From Pelomyxa schiedti (lineage: Eukaryota; Evosea; Pelobiontida; Pelomyxidae), in assembly GCA_020536535.1 (NCBI GenBank), contig JAHLWZ010000185.1:84744-107729 (forward strand): a stretch of 22,986 nucleotides of DNA. The letters are read 5' to 3'. Each line of letters begins with the position of its first letter. Position 1 is the first letter of the stretch. The translations under genes were made by a program, and so were the position numbers. The notes below the pieces were generated by a model. The model did not search any database and was not told where the DNA came from. It was given only the letters and a program-made list of their open reading frames with translations. Below are positions 10,120-21,015 of this stretch, in pieces.

Positions 10120-13026
10120 ATGTCAGACACAATACAACCGCAATCAACAGCAACAACTGAACCAGATCTTGGTGTAGTAGCGGAGTGGCCACAACAGCAG
10201 CAGCAACAGCCGCAACAGTACCAAGACCCTGCGGCAATACAAATAAACGACTGCCTAAATGCCCCGCAGGGTCTCGAACTTGGCCCAGGCATCGGCCTAG
10301 ATCTCGTAAGTAGCAGCAACAGCAGCAGCGATTTCGAAGATGACGACGACGGGGAGGAGGAAATCGCGGGTCACGGCGGCGAAAATGGCACATCATTCAC
10401 GACAACCACACAAACAATGTCATTACAACAACCAGTGGCAACGGAAGCACAAGCACAAACACAAGCAAACGCAAACACAACAGCAGAATTGCCAACGACC
10501 GCAACACAAGCGGGACCAGCGAAGCCTGTGGAGGGAGGAGATATGGACAAGGCTAAGGCCAATGGGGAAGATTTTGTGGACTATGACGGAGGGTCTGGGA
10601 GCGATAGTGACAGTGAAAGCGCAAGTGGGAGTGAGACCGGAAGCAGTGGATCAGACGGGGGCGAGTACGATGTGGCTGGTGCTGGAGTGGAAGAGGGGCC
10701 AGGGGTGGACGTGGATGTGGTTGCTATAGACAACTCTAACGGAGTAGGGGTACAAGGGGGTGGTGCAGTGGAGTATGGGGACATAAGGAAGCAGGCCATT
10801 GAGAGGAACAAGGAATTCCTGCGCACCATGGGGTACACTGTGAGTTTGTTTTTATTATGATATCTCTAGCCCCAAATCCTTTCCTTAAATCTTTTCTTCT
10901 CTTTTAATACCTTGTTACTTGAGCCGATTTTACTAAAACAGCTCAGACTACCAAGAGAGATAAGAGGAAAAGCAAAACTAAAAGAGGTGAAGCCGAGAGG
11001 TTGGCTGCACTACAACAAAAGACCATGACACCTACAAACACCCAAACACTCACTCCAACCGAAAATTCATTAATATCCCCTGACGGTACTATACCGACTA
11101 TTGCACCCACATCCCCAACATCAGCAACTCAATCAACCGAGAATCTGCACCCTTTGCAAAACACTCCAAACACCCCTACCTTCAGCACACCCACAAATTT
11201 TGCTGTATCACAATCTGAATCTTTCTCTGCCGCTGCACCCTCACTCGAAACAAATGATTATCAAACATTTACTTCTAATCCTACTATATCCTCGCTCCTT
11301 GCACAAACACTGCCTTCAGTGATATCATCAACTACCACGGTATCCTCAGTACCAGACGCCCCACCTCCTGAAGAACCTCGATATCCAAAAAGAGCTAGAA
11401 AGATACAACATAAGTCTCTCTATCCTCCACTACCAATCATTTCTGTGGTGCGTTTCCTTTTCCACCATTGCCCAAGTAACTGCAAATAGAAAGCAACCAA
11501 GTGCCACTGGTGCCTGGGTCCATTGGAGTCAGGAAGATTTCAAAGATGTTCAACTTGCCCCTGCAAATTTTGCTCTTCTTGCTTTAACTCCAACTGGGAA
11601 GTTGTTTCAATGTAAATGCTGCCAATGTTTTGGATAAGTTATTTACTTCTCAAGAATGCCAGAATGGGTATGCCCTGTATGTGATGGCACATGTTCATGC
11701 CCAAGGTGCAGCAGTACCAAGCCAATGTGGTATGGTCATCTTGTTAGTGACGAAGTCTCCCAGAGGTATTCCTATTTCTTCCAATTTTGTCCAATTCTAC
11801 CAGGATGCGTCTCCGATTGCAGCACCTGTTGGAAAAATTGATATCACTAAATCATGCAAAATTATTTTCTGAGCCTGTTGACACAAAAAAGTTTCCCGAC
11901 TACACAGTAATCATCGACCGACCTATGGACCTCAAGTACTATCCTCTATTTATTATGACAAACGGTCATTAATCTCTCGTACCAGAACGATATCACAAAA
12001 ACTGGAAAGAGGGGAATATTCCCTTGATACGGAGTTCGCAGATGATGTCAGACTTGTGTGGAGTAATGCCAGGAAATACAATGCACCCACTTCAATTGTC
12101 ACTAAAATAGCTGCCAAATTTGCCGAGAAGTTTGAGGTGTGGTTTGATGAGATGCAACGTGCCGAAATTGCACATCAACATTTTGCTGCTGGTGGTGAAG
12201 GCGCTGTAGAGTTAAGTGCTGTCTGCTCTGTTGATGGTTACTTCTTTGTTCCAGTTGGCCGTATTATTTATCATACCACTAGAGCTCCTGAATCAGCACT
12301 ACTCTCAGAGCCAACACGAACATGAAAGAGGTACCAAAAAAGAAAAAGAAGCAACCAGCCCTGTTAGTAGCGCCTCAAAGTCTTCCACCCACACCAAAAC
12401 CTCTGCAACACATGCCAGTAGTGAAAGTCCTCCAGCAAAACACTATGGTGGTGGTAAAAGCTGGCCGCTCCCACCTCTTGATAGCCCCCCAGTTCTTCCA
12501 AAGAAGAGAGGCCCAAAGACAAAAGCGGAGCCATCAGATAACTACACTAGTGAGGATGCTGCATCGCCACCGCAAACAAAAAAGTCACGTGTATACTATG
12601 TTTCCGAATATAGCTACGGCAACCCTCACAAATCTGGCGCCACATCTTTGCTGGATCTGAGAAATGCTGGACTTCTGGCTGAGAATGAGATACTGACATA
12701 TCCCTTCAAAGGCACGACTCATGTGGCCGATGTCATGCCGTCTGGAGACCTGAAAGATGTAAATCTCTCCTACTTGTAATTGTGTTGCCGCTCACATTAA
12801 CAAAAGCGCGGAACTGAGAAACGATTTGCCACTCCAACAGCATGGACACGCTTTATCAATCACTATGGGTCAAGCCGGTTTAGATTCATTACCACCTCAG
12901 ATGGGCGCTGTCTCTTTGACATCAAGAAGGAGTATGAGGAGAGGTACGCGATTTCCGTAAATTGATTCATCTAACATCTTACACAGCATGAAACCAAAAA
13001 GGAGGGACAAACCGAAGCGAGGCTAG
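10120..13026 (+). CDS. Chromatin protein: 4CXXC-type zinc finger, bromodomain, RAMA-like domain
   Basis: Exons: 10120-10839, 10947-11447, 11490-11611, 11655-11765, 11804-11935, 11986-12236, 12283-12758, 12807-12943, 12987-13026 (TAG), about 829 residues; phases agree throughout. Residues 1-240 are Gln-, Ala- and Asp/Glu/Ser-rich. A basic segment (RYPKRARKIQHK) leads into a Cys-rich module: KCHWC, RCSTCPCKFCSSCF, WVCPVCDGTCSCPRC. This is the zinc-finger type seen in CDCA7 and in plant KDM3/JMJ25 proteins. A bromodomain follows (about residues 485-590): LFSEPVDTKKFPDY, IIDRPMDLKTI, and VWSNARKYNAP with the acetyl-lysine-binding Asn. The C-terminal ~100 residues read as a RAMA-type domain: SLLDLRNAGLL, GTTHVADVMPSGDL, RFATPTAW. 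It ends in a basic KPKRRDKPKRG, a likely nuclear signal. Intron 1 has a textbook TACTAA branch site. Intron 2 may start three bases earlier; the intron at 12237-12282 has alternative donors. Confidence 0.88.
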
Positions 13027-13183
13027 TCAGGAATTTCCGGACTAATACCTCAACCAACATTGCACTACGTTAAATACCACTAAAAGAGCACGAATTATTG
13101 TCCTACGAACCGGCATCTCTTATCTTAATGGTTTCTTATTTACCTTCTCTGAACGTTGGGGCCATTAATTAAAAAAAAAACCG

Positions 13184-14364
13184 ATGTCATCCGTAGTTCG
13201 TTGGGATCGCAGCGACGACACGGCGTGCCGTGGTTGGAAGGCGGTTGCAATTGCATTTCTCATGGTACGTGTGGTGCAAATTATGGGTTCTGTGGTGAAT
13301 CCTCTACCTAACCCGTAACTTCTCCTTTTGTTGTCTCCACTTCAAGCCGTACCCAAAATTTTTGTTCTATAATGCTAGTGTATCCCTTGTGAGTTTGGAT
13401 TCTTAATAAGATACGTTGTTGTTATTCTACAGGCAAGGAACAGGAGGACAGGAGCAAGGAGCCCAGCTCGATTCGTGCCCATTGATGTCATGCGCTCAAT
13501 ATTGCGTGACTTTGATTGTCACAGTGTTCTGCGCTCTTGTGTGGACTCTATTCTCAGTCTTGTTGTACCATCACCCAGAAGTATCACCGATAGGAGCATC
13601 ACAAGCAACATTCGGGGTGCTGGAGTGTTGGTTATCGTGCCCGGGATTGGAGTGGAAATGAGCCCCGCTTCATATCCCATGCTGATTCAACTAATAAGGG
13701 TCATTCACACTGTATCTCCAGAGACTGCCTTTGCTGTATGCATGCACTCTGTGGCAGGTACATAAACAAACCCACCCGTAATTCGGAAGCTTCAAAATTT
13801 AATATATAAATTTAAGCTCCGAATATAAACTTATTTATTCAAAATAGACGTGAATATTTAACAGACCAATCCCACTTGTATAACCTACTCGAACTTAGAT
13901 TTCAAACAGGTTGTGTACCGTACAAAATACATGATGGATTTGTTGCAGCCCACCTGCCGGAGACCTGGCTGAGATCCGTGATTGAAACTAATGCAATCCT
14001 GGAATCACACAAGCAGAGCGGCTACGCATTTGGCCCGGTTGTTGCCCTCGTAATCGGGGCCAATGACATTGTGAACCCGCGTGTCATGTGGGATGGAAAA
14101 TGTACTCTCAAAGGAATGCCTGTCTGTGAAGTGTGGAAGGCCACTTCTGTTCTCGTACTCACCAAGGATGTGAGTGATGGATCGGCCGGAATGCAGAACC
14201 CACTTTTCAGTGGTTCCTTGGTGGAAACTGTGGCTGTTGATTCTGAGCTCAAAGCTCAAGTAGTAAAAGATGCCTCTAACTGCAAAGTTACAGTGATGAG
14301 TGGTGATGCCTCTCAAAGTCTACACAGTATTTTGCATATGTTACAATCCAGAGGTTTATTCTAA
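13184..14364 (+). CDS. Stand-alone NAD(P) transhydrogenase domain III-like protein
   Basis: Exons: 13184-13264, 13433-13757, 13865-14364 (TAA), about 301 residues; phases agree. Proton-pumping transhydrogenase normally has an NAD-binding domain I, a membrane domain II and an NADP-binding domain III. Only domain III is visible here: VLVIVPGIGVEMSPASYP, CMHSVAG, VALVIGANDIVNP, KGMPVCEVWKATSVLVL, MQNPLFSG, and SGDASQSLHSILHML. No membrane segments of domain II precede it. The N-terminal ~90 residues (MSSVVRWDRSDD..., then VPIDVMRSILRDFDCH) are not recognised; a basic stretch NRRTGARSPAR could be part of a targeting region. The usual Lys-Arg pair before the last strand-loop, which holds the 2'-phosphate of NADP, reads Lys-Asp here, and the GRxPGH loop after VAG is replaced. 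The gene follows the chromatin gene on the same strand, but it has its own start and stop. Confidence 0.85.
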
Positions 14365-14395
14365 AAAAAGTGTCTGGCTTCTTTTTTCCAAATTA

Positions 14396-17062
14396 TTATG
14401 GTGCCCCGTAGTTTTGTTGTGGGAGTTGTGGGTGAATGAGTATTTGTTGTGAGGTTATTGTTGGTGATGATTGGTTGTGGAGTTGTGGTTGTGTAGTGAA
14501 GGTTGTGTTGGGTGTTTGTAATGGTGGGGTGGGGTTATTTATAGTGACTGCCGAGTGTTGAGTTTGGATTGGTGTTTTGGGGTTTTTTGGTGAAGACTGG
14601 TGGAATAAGGTACACAAGTACTTATACCGGGCGCTTAATTCGTCGGCGGTCTTGGATACAACCCCCGAGAGCGAAAGTTCTAGCCAAGTTGACTGTAAAT
14701 CACCTTTTTGTCTGGCTGCCCTCACAATATGTTGGTCCTCGAGCTTGTGTGTGTGTTTTTTAGTGAAAAACGGGTTTGTGATGGTTTCACGTACTTTGGT
14801 CCACATTACTAGTTTTCCACCGATAATGCAGTAGTTTTGAGGGAGTGAAACTGAGCGAGCTTGAAGATTTCCTCTACTCTGTGCCAAGGAGTTAAAATTT
14901 CAAAAAGGAACTGAACACCCACATAAAGTGATCTGTACCATGCACGCAAGTGTTCAACTGGCCGATGTGGAAGAAAATGTGTACAAATTGCAACCAAATC
15001 AAGTCCATGAGCTTGCAACCCTGCTAGAAAGGCCTATCACCTTTGGTAAGTGTAATCACAATGATACATAGTTATTTTACCAAATGTTCCTGTTCTGATA
15101 AAGGGGATGTTAAGATCATTTTTGCTTCCTACACTTCAAGGTACAAGAAATAAAACAGCGTAAGAAATAGTGAGATGCAAACTTTGGAATGAGGGCAATA
15201 AACCTTCACAGGATTGTCTGGGGCATTTGCCGCTGTGAGATTTTTGAATCTGCACACAATTTGAGTTTTTGTCTTAGCGGGAAGTAGGTTTTCTTGAACA
15301 GTTGTCCAGCTATTGATGCCATACCAATGTACAGCATGTGCCAGTAATTTGTCTTCAGCAGCCGTGAAGTTTGATACTGCTATACTCGTGTAAATTGGTT
15401 TTTGTTTGGTTCAGTTTCAGTATGAAGAGTTAACCTTTTGGGACTGATTTGGGTGAAAGATTAGGGTCGAAGTATTGTGTCATAGTTTGCAGAATTTTAA
15501 GTGCACTCTCAGGGAGATTTGGTGATGCACGAATTTCGTTCAGTATTTCTCCCAATATATGCATCCCTGGAGTGGCCAGTGGTGCTAGGGAAACGTTAAA
15601 TGAAAAATAGTGAATGTAAGTCACGCAACATTGCTGAGGAATAAAGCCGCAACGTAAATTGGAAGGAACCCAATTCATAAGCGAGTGCTTGAGTTTGAGG
15701 AGTTGGGAGGACTGTAGAAAAGCTTCGTGGAATTCAGTCTTGAGGGTTTGTGAGTACAACTTCAAGGTACGTTTGATCGAATACCAGTAAATTAAGTAGA
15801 GCAGCAGGGGTAGGAAGATCTCGAAACTCACTATGCAGTACAACGCACAAAACTTGGATCAAAAGTTGGAAGTGCTAGAAAATAGTCAGACAACCCAATT
15901 CAAAAACTGTGTGAATAGAAGATGCCTACCTGAGCGCATTGCAGTAGTAGTTCTTGGTACATTGAGACAGAAAGCTGCGGAGGTGGTGGTGCAGGAAGTG
16001 GGCGAGGAAGGAGCACAGGTGGTTCTGATGGGGGTTCAATAACTGGTGCCTTGGGTCTTCCACGCTTTTTTGGAGGGTTCTTATTCGTTTCATGGAGCAG
16101 AACAGAAATCTCTCTGCCTTGCAGTGACAGTTATTTTTTTTTGGTTGCTAGTTTGATACGGAAAAAATACTGGACACAAGTCTGAAGTAGTCACTCTCGG
16201 CATCATCCCCACTGGCCACAAAGTCCGGGTCATTGTCCTCCTCGTCGTGATCCATCATTATTCTCTGGCCACCATCGCCACCTCCAGAATTCTGCCGCGT
16301 CAAATTCGCACCACTACTACTGTCAATTATTTGGGTGTTGGTTCCTCTCACCTGAATTTGTTGTTGTTGTTGCTGTTGTTGTTGCTGAGACTGAGAACCA
16401 ACAACAAAACCCCCCCCTCCACTAGAATTAGTCCCATAATTCTCGAGTGCGGTCGCCGTTCCCAATTGAGTATTCCCGGGATCACACGACATCCCCATAA
16501 TGCCATTTGAGCCACCACTCACGTTCCTACCAACGTTCCCGCCCACGTTCCTAGTCGCAGCAGCAGCAGCAATCCCGGCGTTGCTCCCACAATTGAGGTT
16601 TGCCGCGCCACCACAGCCCAGTGCTGTAGTCGTCGTCCCGGAGGTCGCGCCCGGAGGCGGTGCCATCCCCGAAGCCGAAGAGACACACACACGAGAGGAA
16701 TCAATTGTGGGCTGGGCAACACCGCACGAGGAAGTCGACGACGATGACGTGGAGGTGGAGGTGGAGGTGGAGGTGGAGGTGGAGGTGGACGTGCACGTGC
16801 ACGTGCTGGCGGCCTGGGCAGCCGGGGGGGGCCCGCGGCGCCCGCCCCTCCCGTCGCCGGCGCAGGGGGGCGTGGACTGGGCGAACATGTCGCGCAGGAA
16901 CTGGTAGTACTCCTCACGCTGCTGCCGCCGCGTGGCCTCCTCGTCCTCTTCCTCCTCCTCCTCCTCGTCTTCCTCGTCGTCCTCCTCCGCTGTGTCCGAC
17001 ACCGCTGCCTCGCTCGCCCCCGTTTTCCGCCTTCCATTCCCTCGCCTCCCGCTCCCTTCCAT
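14396..17062 (-). CDS. GON4-like protein with AT-hook and three Myb/SANT-like domains
   Basis: Exons on the minus strand: 17062-16171, 16117-15930, 15874-15832, 15711-15625, 15584-15435, 15376-15204, 15128-15081, 15033-14923, 14878-14795, 14743-14396 (TAA), about 707 residues. The first exon encodes an acidic stretch, (Ser-Thr)n, Gly/Asn-rich and poly-Gln tracts, then DNDPDFVASGDDAESDY, a motif style seen in GON4-like proteins. An AT-hook (PPKKRGRPKAP) follows, then a helical segment QHFQLLIQVL resembling the conserved GON4L core. The Myb domain FTAAEDKLLAHAVHWYGI...W...LLPAKTKTQIVCRFKNL ends in DNPVK, as in GON4L relatives. Two more SANT-like units follow: SEQEHLAFLAGLQAHGLDL and WTKLEDQHIVRAARQKGDL. 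The tail is Gln/Pro/Thr-rich. GON4L proteins are nuclear transcription co-repressors. The intron 15712-15831 (GTGAGT donor) could be replaced by other splicing; the rest is firm. It ends 31 bases from the convergent transhydrogenase gene. Confidence 0.85.
16745..16806 (-). repeat. Hexanucleotide repeat encoding Ser-Thr dipeptides
   Basis: On the plus strand GTGGAG repeats about seven times from 16749, then GTGCAC units follow. Read on the minus strand inside the GON4-like gene these give a (Ser-Thr)n run flanked by Thr-Cys pairs. Such a perfect array is likely to vary in copy number between strains. Confidence 0.8.
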
Positions 17063-17289
17063 CGACTAATTGTTGCTTTTGTTTCGGCCCCTCAAAAAGC
17101 ACATACCTCTATTAATCCCACCAACAAACCCAAAAAACAAGTCCCTTGTGGGGGTGTTGCTTTGTGTGGTATGGCCCATATCTTGATGAACACACCTCAA
17201 ACAATGGCTTTGAGGTTTTGGCATTTTTTTTTCTTTTACTGTGACTTTGCAAAAAAGGAGCAGGTGGGGCTGGGCAACAATCATTGCTT
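17063..17289. other. Intergenic gap upstream of the GON4-like gene
   Basis: This 227-base gap lies between the GON4-like start codon and the stop of the amidase gene on the same strand. It holds T- and A-rich patches (for example near 17224-17240) but no frame or motif that I could assign. Promoter and leader sequence of the GON4-like gene is the likely content. Confidence 0.4.
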
Positions 17290-18785
17290 TTAGGGGTCAG
17301 ACTTGCCAGAGGGGATGGCATTCATAGCAGCAGAGGCCTTCCTTACGGGAGGTGGGAATGATGGTGGGGGTGGGAACACAGCAAGGATTATATTATCTGC
17401 TGGCCCACCATAACGAAGCCCAACTCGGGCAACTGCATACCTGTTTTAAATTGTTAATTCACTGGAAAACTGAACATGTGTTACAAACTTTCTGGCCTCA
17501 TCGGAGGTTAGGTGATATTCTCTTATCAGAACTAACATGGCTTGCTCTAAATGGGAATTCTTTAGTTCCGGAAAGGAACAAGTGTGGGGGACACATACTG
17601 ATACATTCACCCCTTGCATGAGAACCAATTCCAATGCAAACAATTTGCCCATCGGGGAGCAGCAATCTTGGGGAAGGCAGCTTCACGTTCTTTCGTACTG
17701 TTACTTTCACCACAACTTCTCCCGCGGCTTCCAAGCCGGCACCAAATGCCTCGCCTTGAAGGAAGAAAGTTAGAGGCAAAAAATCATCAGGGTCGGTACC
17801 TTGGCCCATTGCGGCATGAAGATCGCCAATGTACAGAAGGGCACCAGGAACCTTTTAGCTGGTTTCTTTTTAATCTGATCTTGGGAGCTTACAAAGACAG
17901 GCAGAGATACAAGGCAACCAGGTCCGATTTCTCTCAGATCCATATTTCCTCCATTAGGATAGCATGGTGCTAGAGTTGACTGTGGGAATGTTGTGTTTGC
18001 AGTAGCAATACAGCCAATCATTGGGTCAACAGGAATGGAGAGGCGTTCTGATAGCATTATCTGCCAGAAAAAAAAGGGGTTTGTCATAAAACACAATATT
18101 TTGTTGTGATCAATACCTGACCATCAGATGTAACTGTGCATGGGCTAACATTATCCTCGTTCGTATTGGCGTGCCAAGCTGATGTCACCTGGGAATAGCT
18201 GAGTCTTAAAAAGCACCACCTTTAGAAAAAAGAGTGGTTCCCGCTTTCTCTACCTGTATACTAATAATTTGTACATCCAATGCGTCTCCCGCCTCTGCTC
18301 CCTCAACATACAGGGGTCCAGTGACTCGGTTCACTGCCTCCATACACAATTCTCCCTATTCAACGCCAATCAGCAAAGAAAAATGACTCCGAACAAATTC
18401 TTCCATTTTATGTTAAGTGAATTGACGAAAAAAAATAAAATCAAATAAAAAGAGTCAACCGTGCACATACCGATTCGAACCACTCCTGGTACGAAAAGTC
18501 GTTGGTCTCGAACATCACCGTGGATCCGCTCGGCACTCTGGCAATCGGCTTATCCGAACGATCAAAAGTCGAAGTGCAGCACGATTTGCTCAGTCTTGCC
18601 GCCAAGTCCCCATCCCCATTCCCATTCCCAGTCCCAGTCCCAGAGGCCGTCGTAGTCGTATTCGACACCGCAGATGCCGACGAGCCCGCAGACGACGAGG
18701 CCGACGAAGTGACTGGGGCAGATGACGCGGTTGTGCCAGCCGACGCCGAGTCGGTTGTTGTCCGTTCGGGCAAAGCCGTGCTCAT
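17290..18785 (-). CDS. Acetamidase/formamidase family protein
   Basis: Members hydrolyse formamide, acetamide or related small amides to ammonia and an acid. Exons on the minus strand: 18785-18471, 18355-18254, 18188-18117, 18060-17893, 17851-17800, 17754-17611, 17546-17463, 17432-17290 (TAA), exactly 359 residues with all phases agreeing. Family motifs in order: DKPIARVPSGSTVMFETND, VNRVTGPLYVEGAEAGDAL, IPVDPMIGCIATA, PNGGNMDLREIGPGCLVSLP, VPGALLYIGDLHAAMGQGE, and a C-terminal helix QAMLVLIREYHLTSDEARKF. The metal and substrate region around GGNMD and GDLHAAMGQGE is present, so activity is plausible. The first ~60 residues are Ser/Ala/Thr- and Gly/Asn-rich and disordered, unlike bacterial members. 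The last intron (17433-17462) is only 30 bases. The start is the first ATG of the open frame. Confidence 0.92.
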
Positions 18786-18892
18786 CGTCGATCAACGAGT
18801 GAAAAGGTTTCCGGTTTGGGATAGACAAGAATGGGGTCCTGGCTTGCGCCGCGGACAGTGAGTCCAAAAAAAATCCAATAAAATTTTGTTGT

Positions 18893-19380
18893 TCACAGAT
18901 TTAAATTGTCATAGAACTGATCTTGCAGCTGTGCAGGAAAATAAAGGTGTTCACCAAGATGCAACCTTGCACCAGTTGCCTGCACCAAGTTACTTCCACC
19001 CTCTCCCCTCAAGTTTGGGTTGTTATCAACCAAAGATTGTGCCCATAATTGCCAATGTGGAAACCAATGTCGCCACTGATTTGGATCACCCCATTGTTCT
19101 GGGTTATATGATGGAATGTGCACCCCCCCCAAATGTAATGCTTCAATTAGTAGAGGCATCAAAAAACGACTGTGTGTTTGATGTCTAAAGGCAAATTCCC
19201 TGTAATTGTCTGCTCCTCCTCTTCCTTGTCCTCCTCTTCCTCCTCTTCCTCCTCTTCCTCCTCTTCCTCCTCTTCCTCCTCTTTGTCCTCCTCTTCTTCC
19301 ACTTTGTCCTCCTCTTCCTTGTATTGCTCCTCTTTGTCCTCCTCTTCCTTGTCCTCTTCTTCCTCTGGTTAAAGCAGCAG
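18893..19380 (-). other. Gly/Arg-rich tail frame after the helicase
   Basis: After the helicase the minus strand carries an Arg-Gly-Gly rich frame (RGGRGGRGGRGGQ) that leads into a non-repetitive stretch with many Trp, such as YNPEQWGDPNQWRHWFPHWQ, ending with a stop at 18893. The Trp-rich part reads like real protein and not like noise, but I do not recognise it. How it joins the helicase frame is unclear; an intron ending at about 19376 is possible. Confidence 0.4.
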
Positions 19381-21015
19381 TCAAAAGAATATCTTTGCTG
19401 TTGCTGATAGTGTCCCCGGCTTGATGTGAAGTGCACACTGTTTAGTTGAAGACGCTGTCTTCTATTTGGCTCTTCCAGGTAAAGTCTGTGACCTTGAACC
19501 ATTTCCAAAAGCCGAAGAAAGATAATATTTCTGGACAAAACAACTCTCTCATGCACAGCATCTGGGCCACATAAAAGGCATACAGATTCTGCTGTAGGAA
19601 AGCAACTCATAGCCACATACAGTTGGCCATGAGTGAAAGGTAAATGTCTCAAATCGATTACCCCCTGTAACAAAGTGAGTCCTTGAGCTTTGTGGATAGT
19701 TACAGCATAAGCCAGTCTTAAAGGAAATTGTTTTCTTTCCACATCAATCCCTCTTCCAGCCTGTGCTTTAGTGACTACAAACTGGAACACAACTCTGGAG
19801 ATTTGAAACAATCTGCCACACAGTTGGCCAGTAACAATATCAACAGGTTCAATGGCAATTATCCTGGTTGAAATGTGGCACACTATGGCAACAGAATTGT
19901 TTGTGAGCCCATCTTGAATTGACAGATTCTTCATCAACATTACTAATGCTCCCACCCTCAATTGTAGCTCATGAGGAGGTGCACTGTAGTCAGAGAGTAA
20001 GTGAAGCCACTCCATGTGTCCTGGGCTGCCTCATTGTTAAGGCACAATATTCTTCTTTGTACAACTGCTGACATGTTTCCCAAGTCAGGAAAGGCAAAAG
20101 AAACAGCCTCCCCAAGAGACTGTGTGAACCTGTAGGGTTCTTCCACACTCTTCTGCAATGCCACATTGTACACTTCTTCATTTGGTCCATGGTACAATGG
20201 AAAAGAGCCATCACCCAGGGAATTGATGAAGTCACGATGCTGAGGATCACTGGCAGCCCTGAACTGATGAGTCAGATGCAACACCATAAAATGGCTCCAC
20301 AGGTAACTGGAGACTATGGAGCTCGAAATGATGTCTTCTTCTGTTCCTCCAGGAACCACAGGGGGTATTTGTTCAAAGTCTCCCATGCCTACAAAAACAG
20401 TACCCCCAAATGGGATAGAATGATTTGAATGCAGACTCCTCAGTAACTCATCCACAACAGCCACATCTCTTTTGTTTGCCACAGGCATCTCATCCCAAAA
20501 TATCACTGTTGTGGCTCGAAGCAATGCTGCCCTCTGACTGTTGAGTGCTATGTTGGAGGTTATTCTGTCAGGAGAAACAATATCCAGATTTTTTTGCACT
20601 GGAATTCCAAAAACCATGTGTGCTGTACCTCCACGTTCATACTGTCGAGCAGCAAATGCTGTAGAAGCACAGGCAATGACAACTTGGTGTTCTAATCTCA
20701 AGGAGGATAACAAATACCGAGCCAGGAATGTCTTCCCACATCCTGCTTTGGCCTGAATAAAGAAACAGTGTGCTGTCGTGTGGTCTGCAGAAGCTGCTTG
20801 CAAAATGTGTGCTGCTATTTGTGTCTGCTCCTCACTCAGGCATTCCCTTGTTTCAGTGACAAAATTGTGTAGTTGTCTTAAGTCATCACTGTGTTGTTCT
20901 CTCTCCAGCTCTGTGTGGCCATGCTCATCAAGTTCATCTGGTTCTGGGAGACCATAACTCAGAATAGACTTGCCATATGAAGCAAATATTTCCCAAAAAA
21001 TATATGTGTCAAAAC
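19186..21015 (-). pseudogene. Pif1-type helicase of the Helitron, in two frames
   Basis: The upstream part (about 21010-20040) has IQAKAGCGKTFLARYLL (Walker A), VIFWDEMPVANKRD (Walker B), VFVGMGDFEQIPPVVPGG and LTHQFRAASDPQHRDF. It ends after RRILCLNNEAA. The downstream part is in another frame (from about 20015): EWLHLLSDYSAPPHELQLRV, VGALVMLMKNLSIQDGLTNN, and AYAVTIHKAQGLTL with GQLYVAMSC. Compared with full Pif1/Helitron helicases, roughly 50 residues and one frame are missing between them, and no intron with suitable phases explains it. ATP-binding motifs are intact, but the protein as a whole is probably broken. Confidence 0.75.
19206..19372 (-). repeat. Nine-base CTCCTCTTC tandem repeat
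   Basis: The plus strand is a run of CTCCTCTTC units with variants containing TTGTCC. On the minus strand its three frames are Arg/Lys-rich, Arg/Gly-rich and Glu-rich, with no stop in any of them across the array. It lies between the helicase and the Trp-rich tail of the Helitron. Confidence 0.85.

Noticed and set aside
10120-14364. The bromodomain protein and the transhydrogenase domain III as one fused gene
   Set aside because: The first gene ends in a TAG at 13024-13026 after a natural basic C-terminus, and the second has its own ATG at 13184 with a well-phased first intron.
16500-16907. Val/Glu-rich plus-strand frame
   Set aside because: It is the antisense of the Ser-Thr repeat in the GON4-like gene; that gene's spliced motifs are on the minus strand.
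18886-19188. Plus-strand gene of about 100 residues
   Set aside because: It overlaps the Trp-rich minus-strand frame of the Helitron tail, has no motif, and looks like its antisense shadow.
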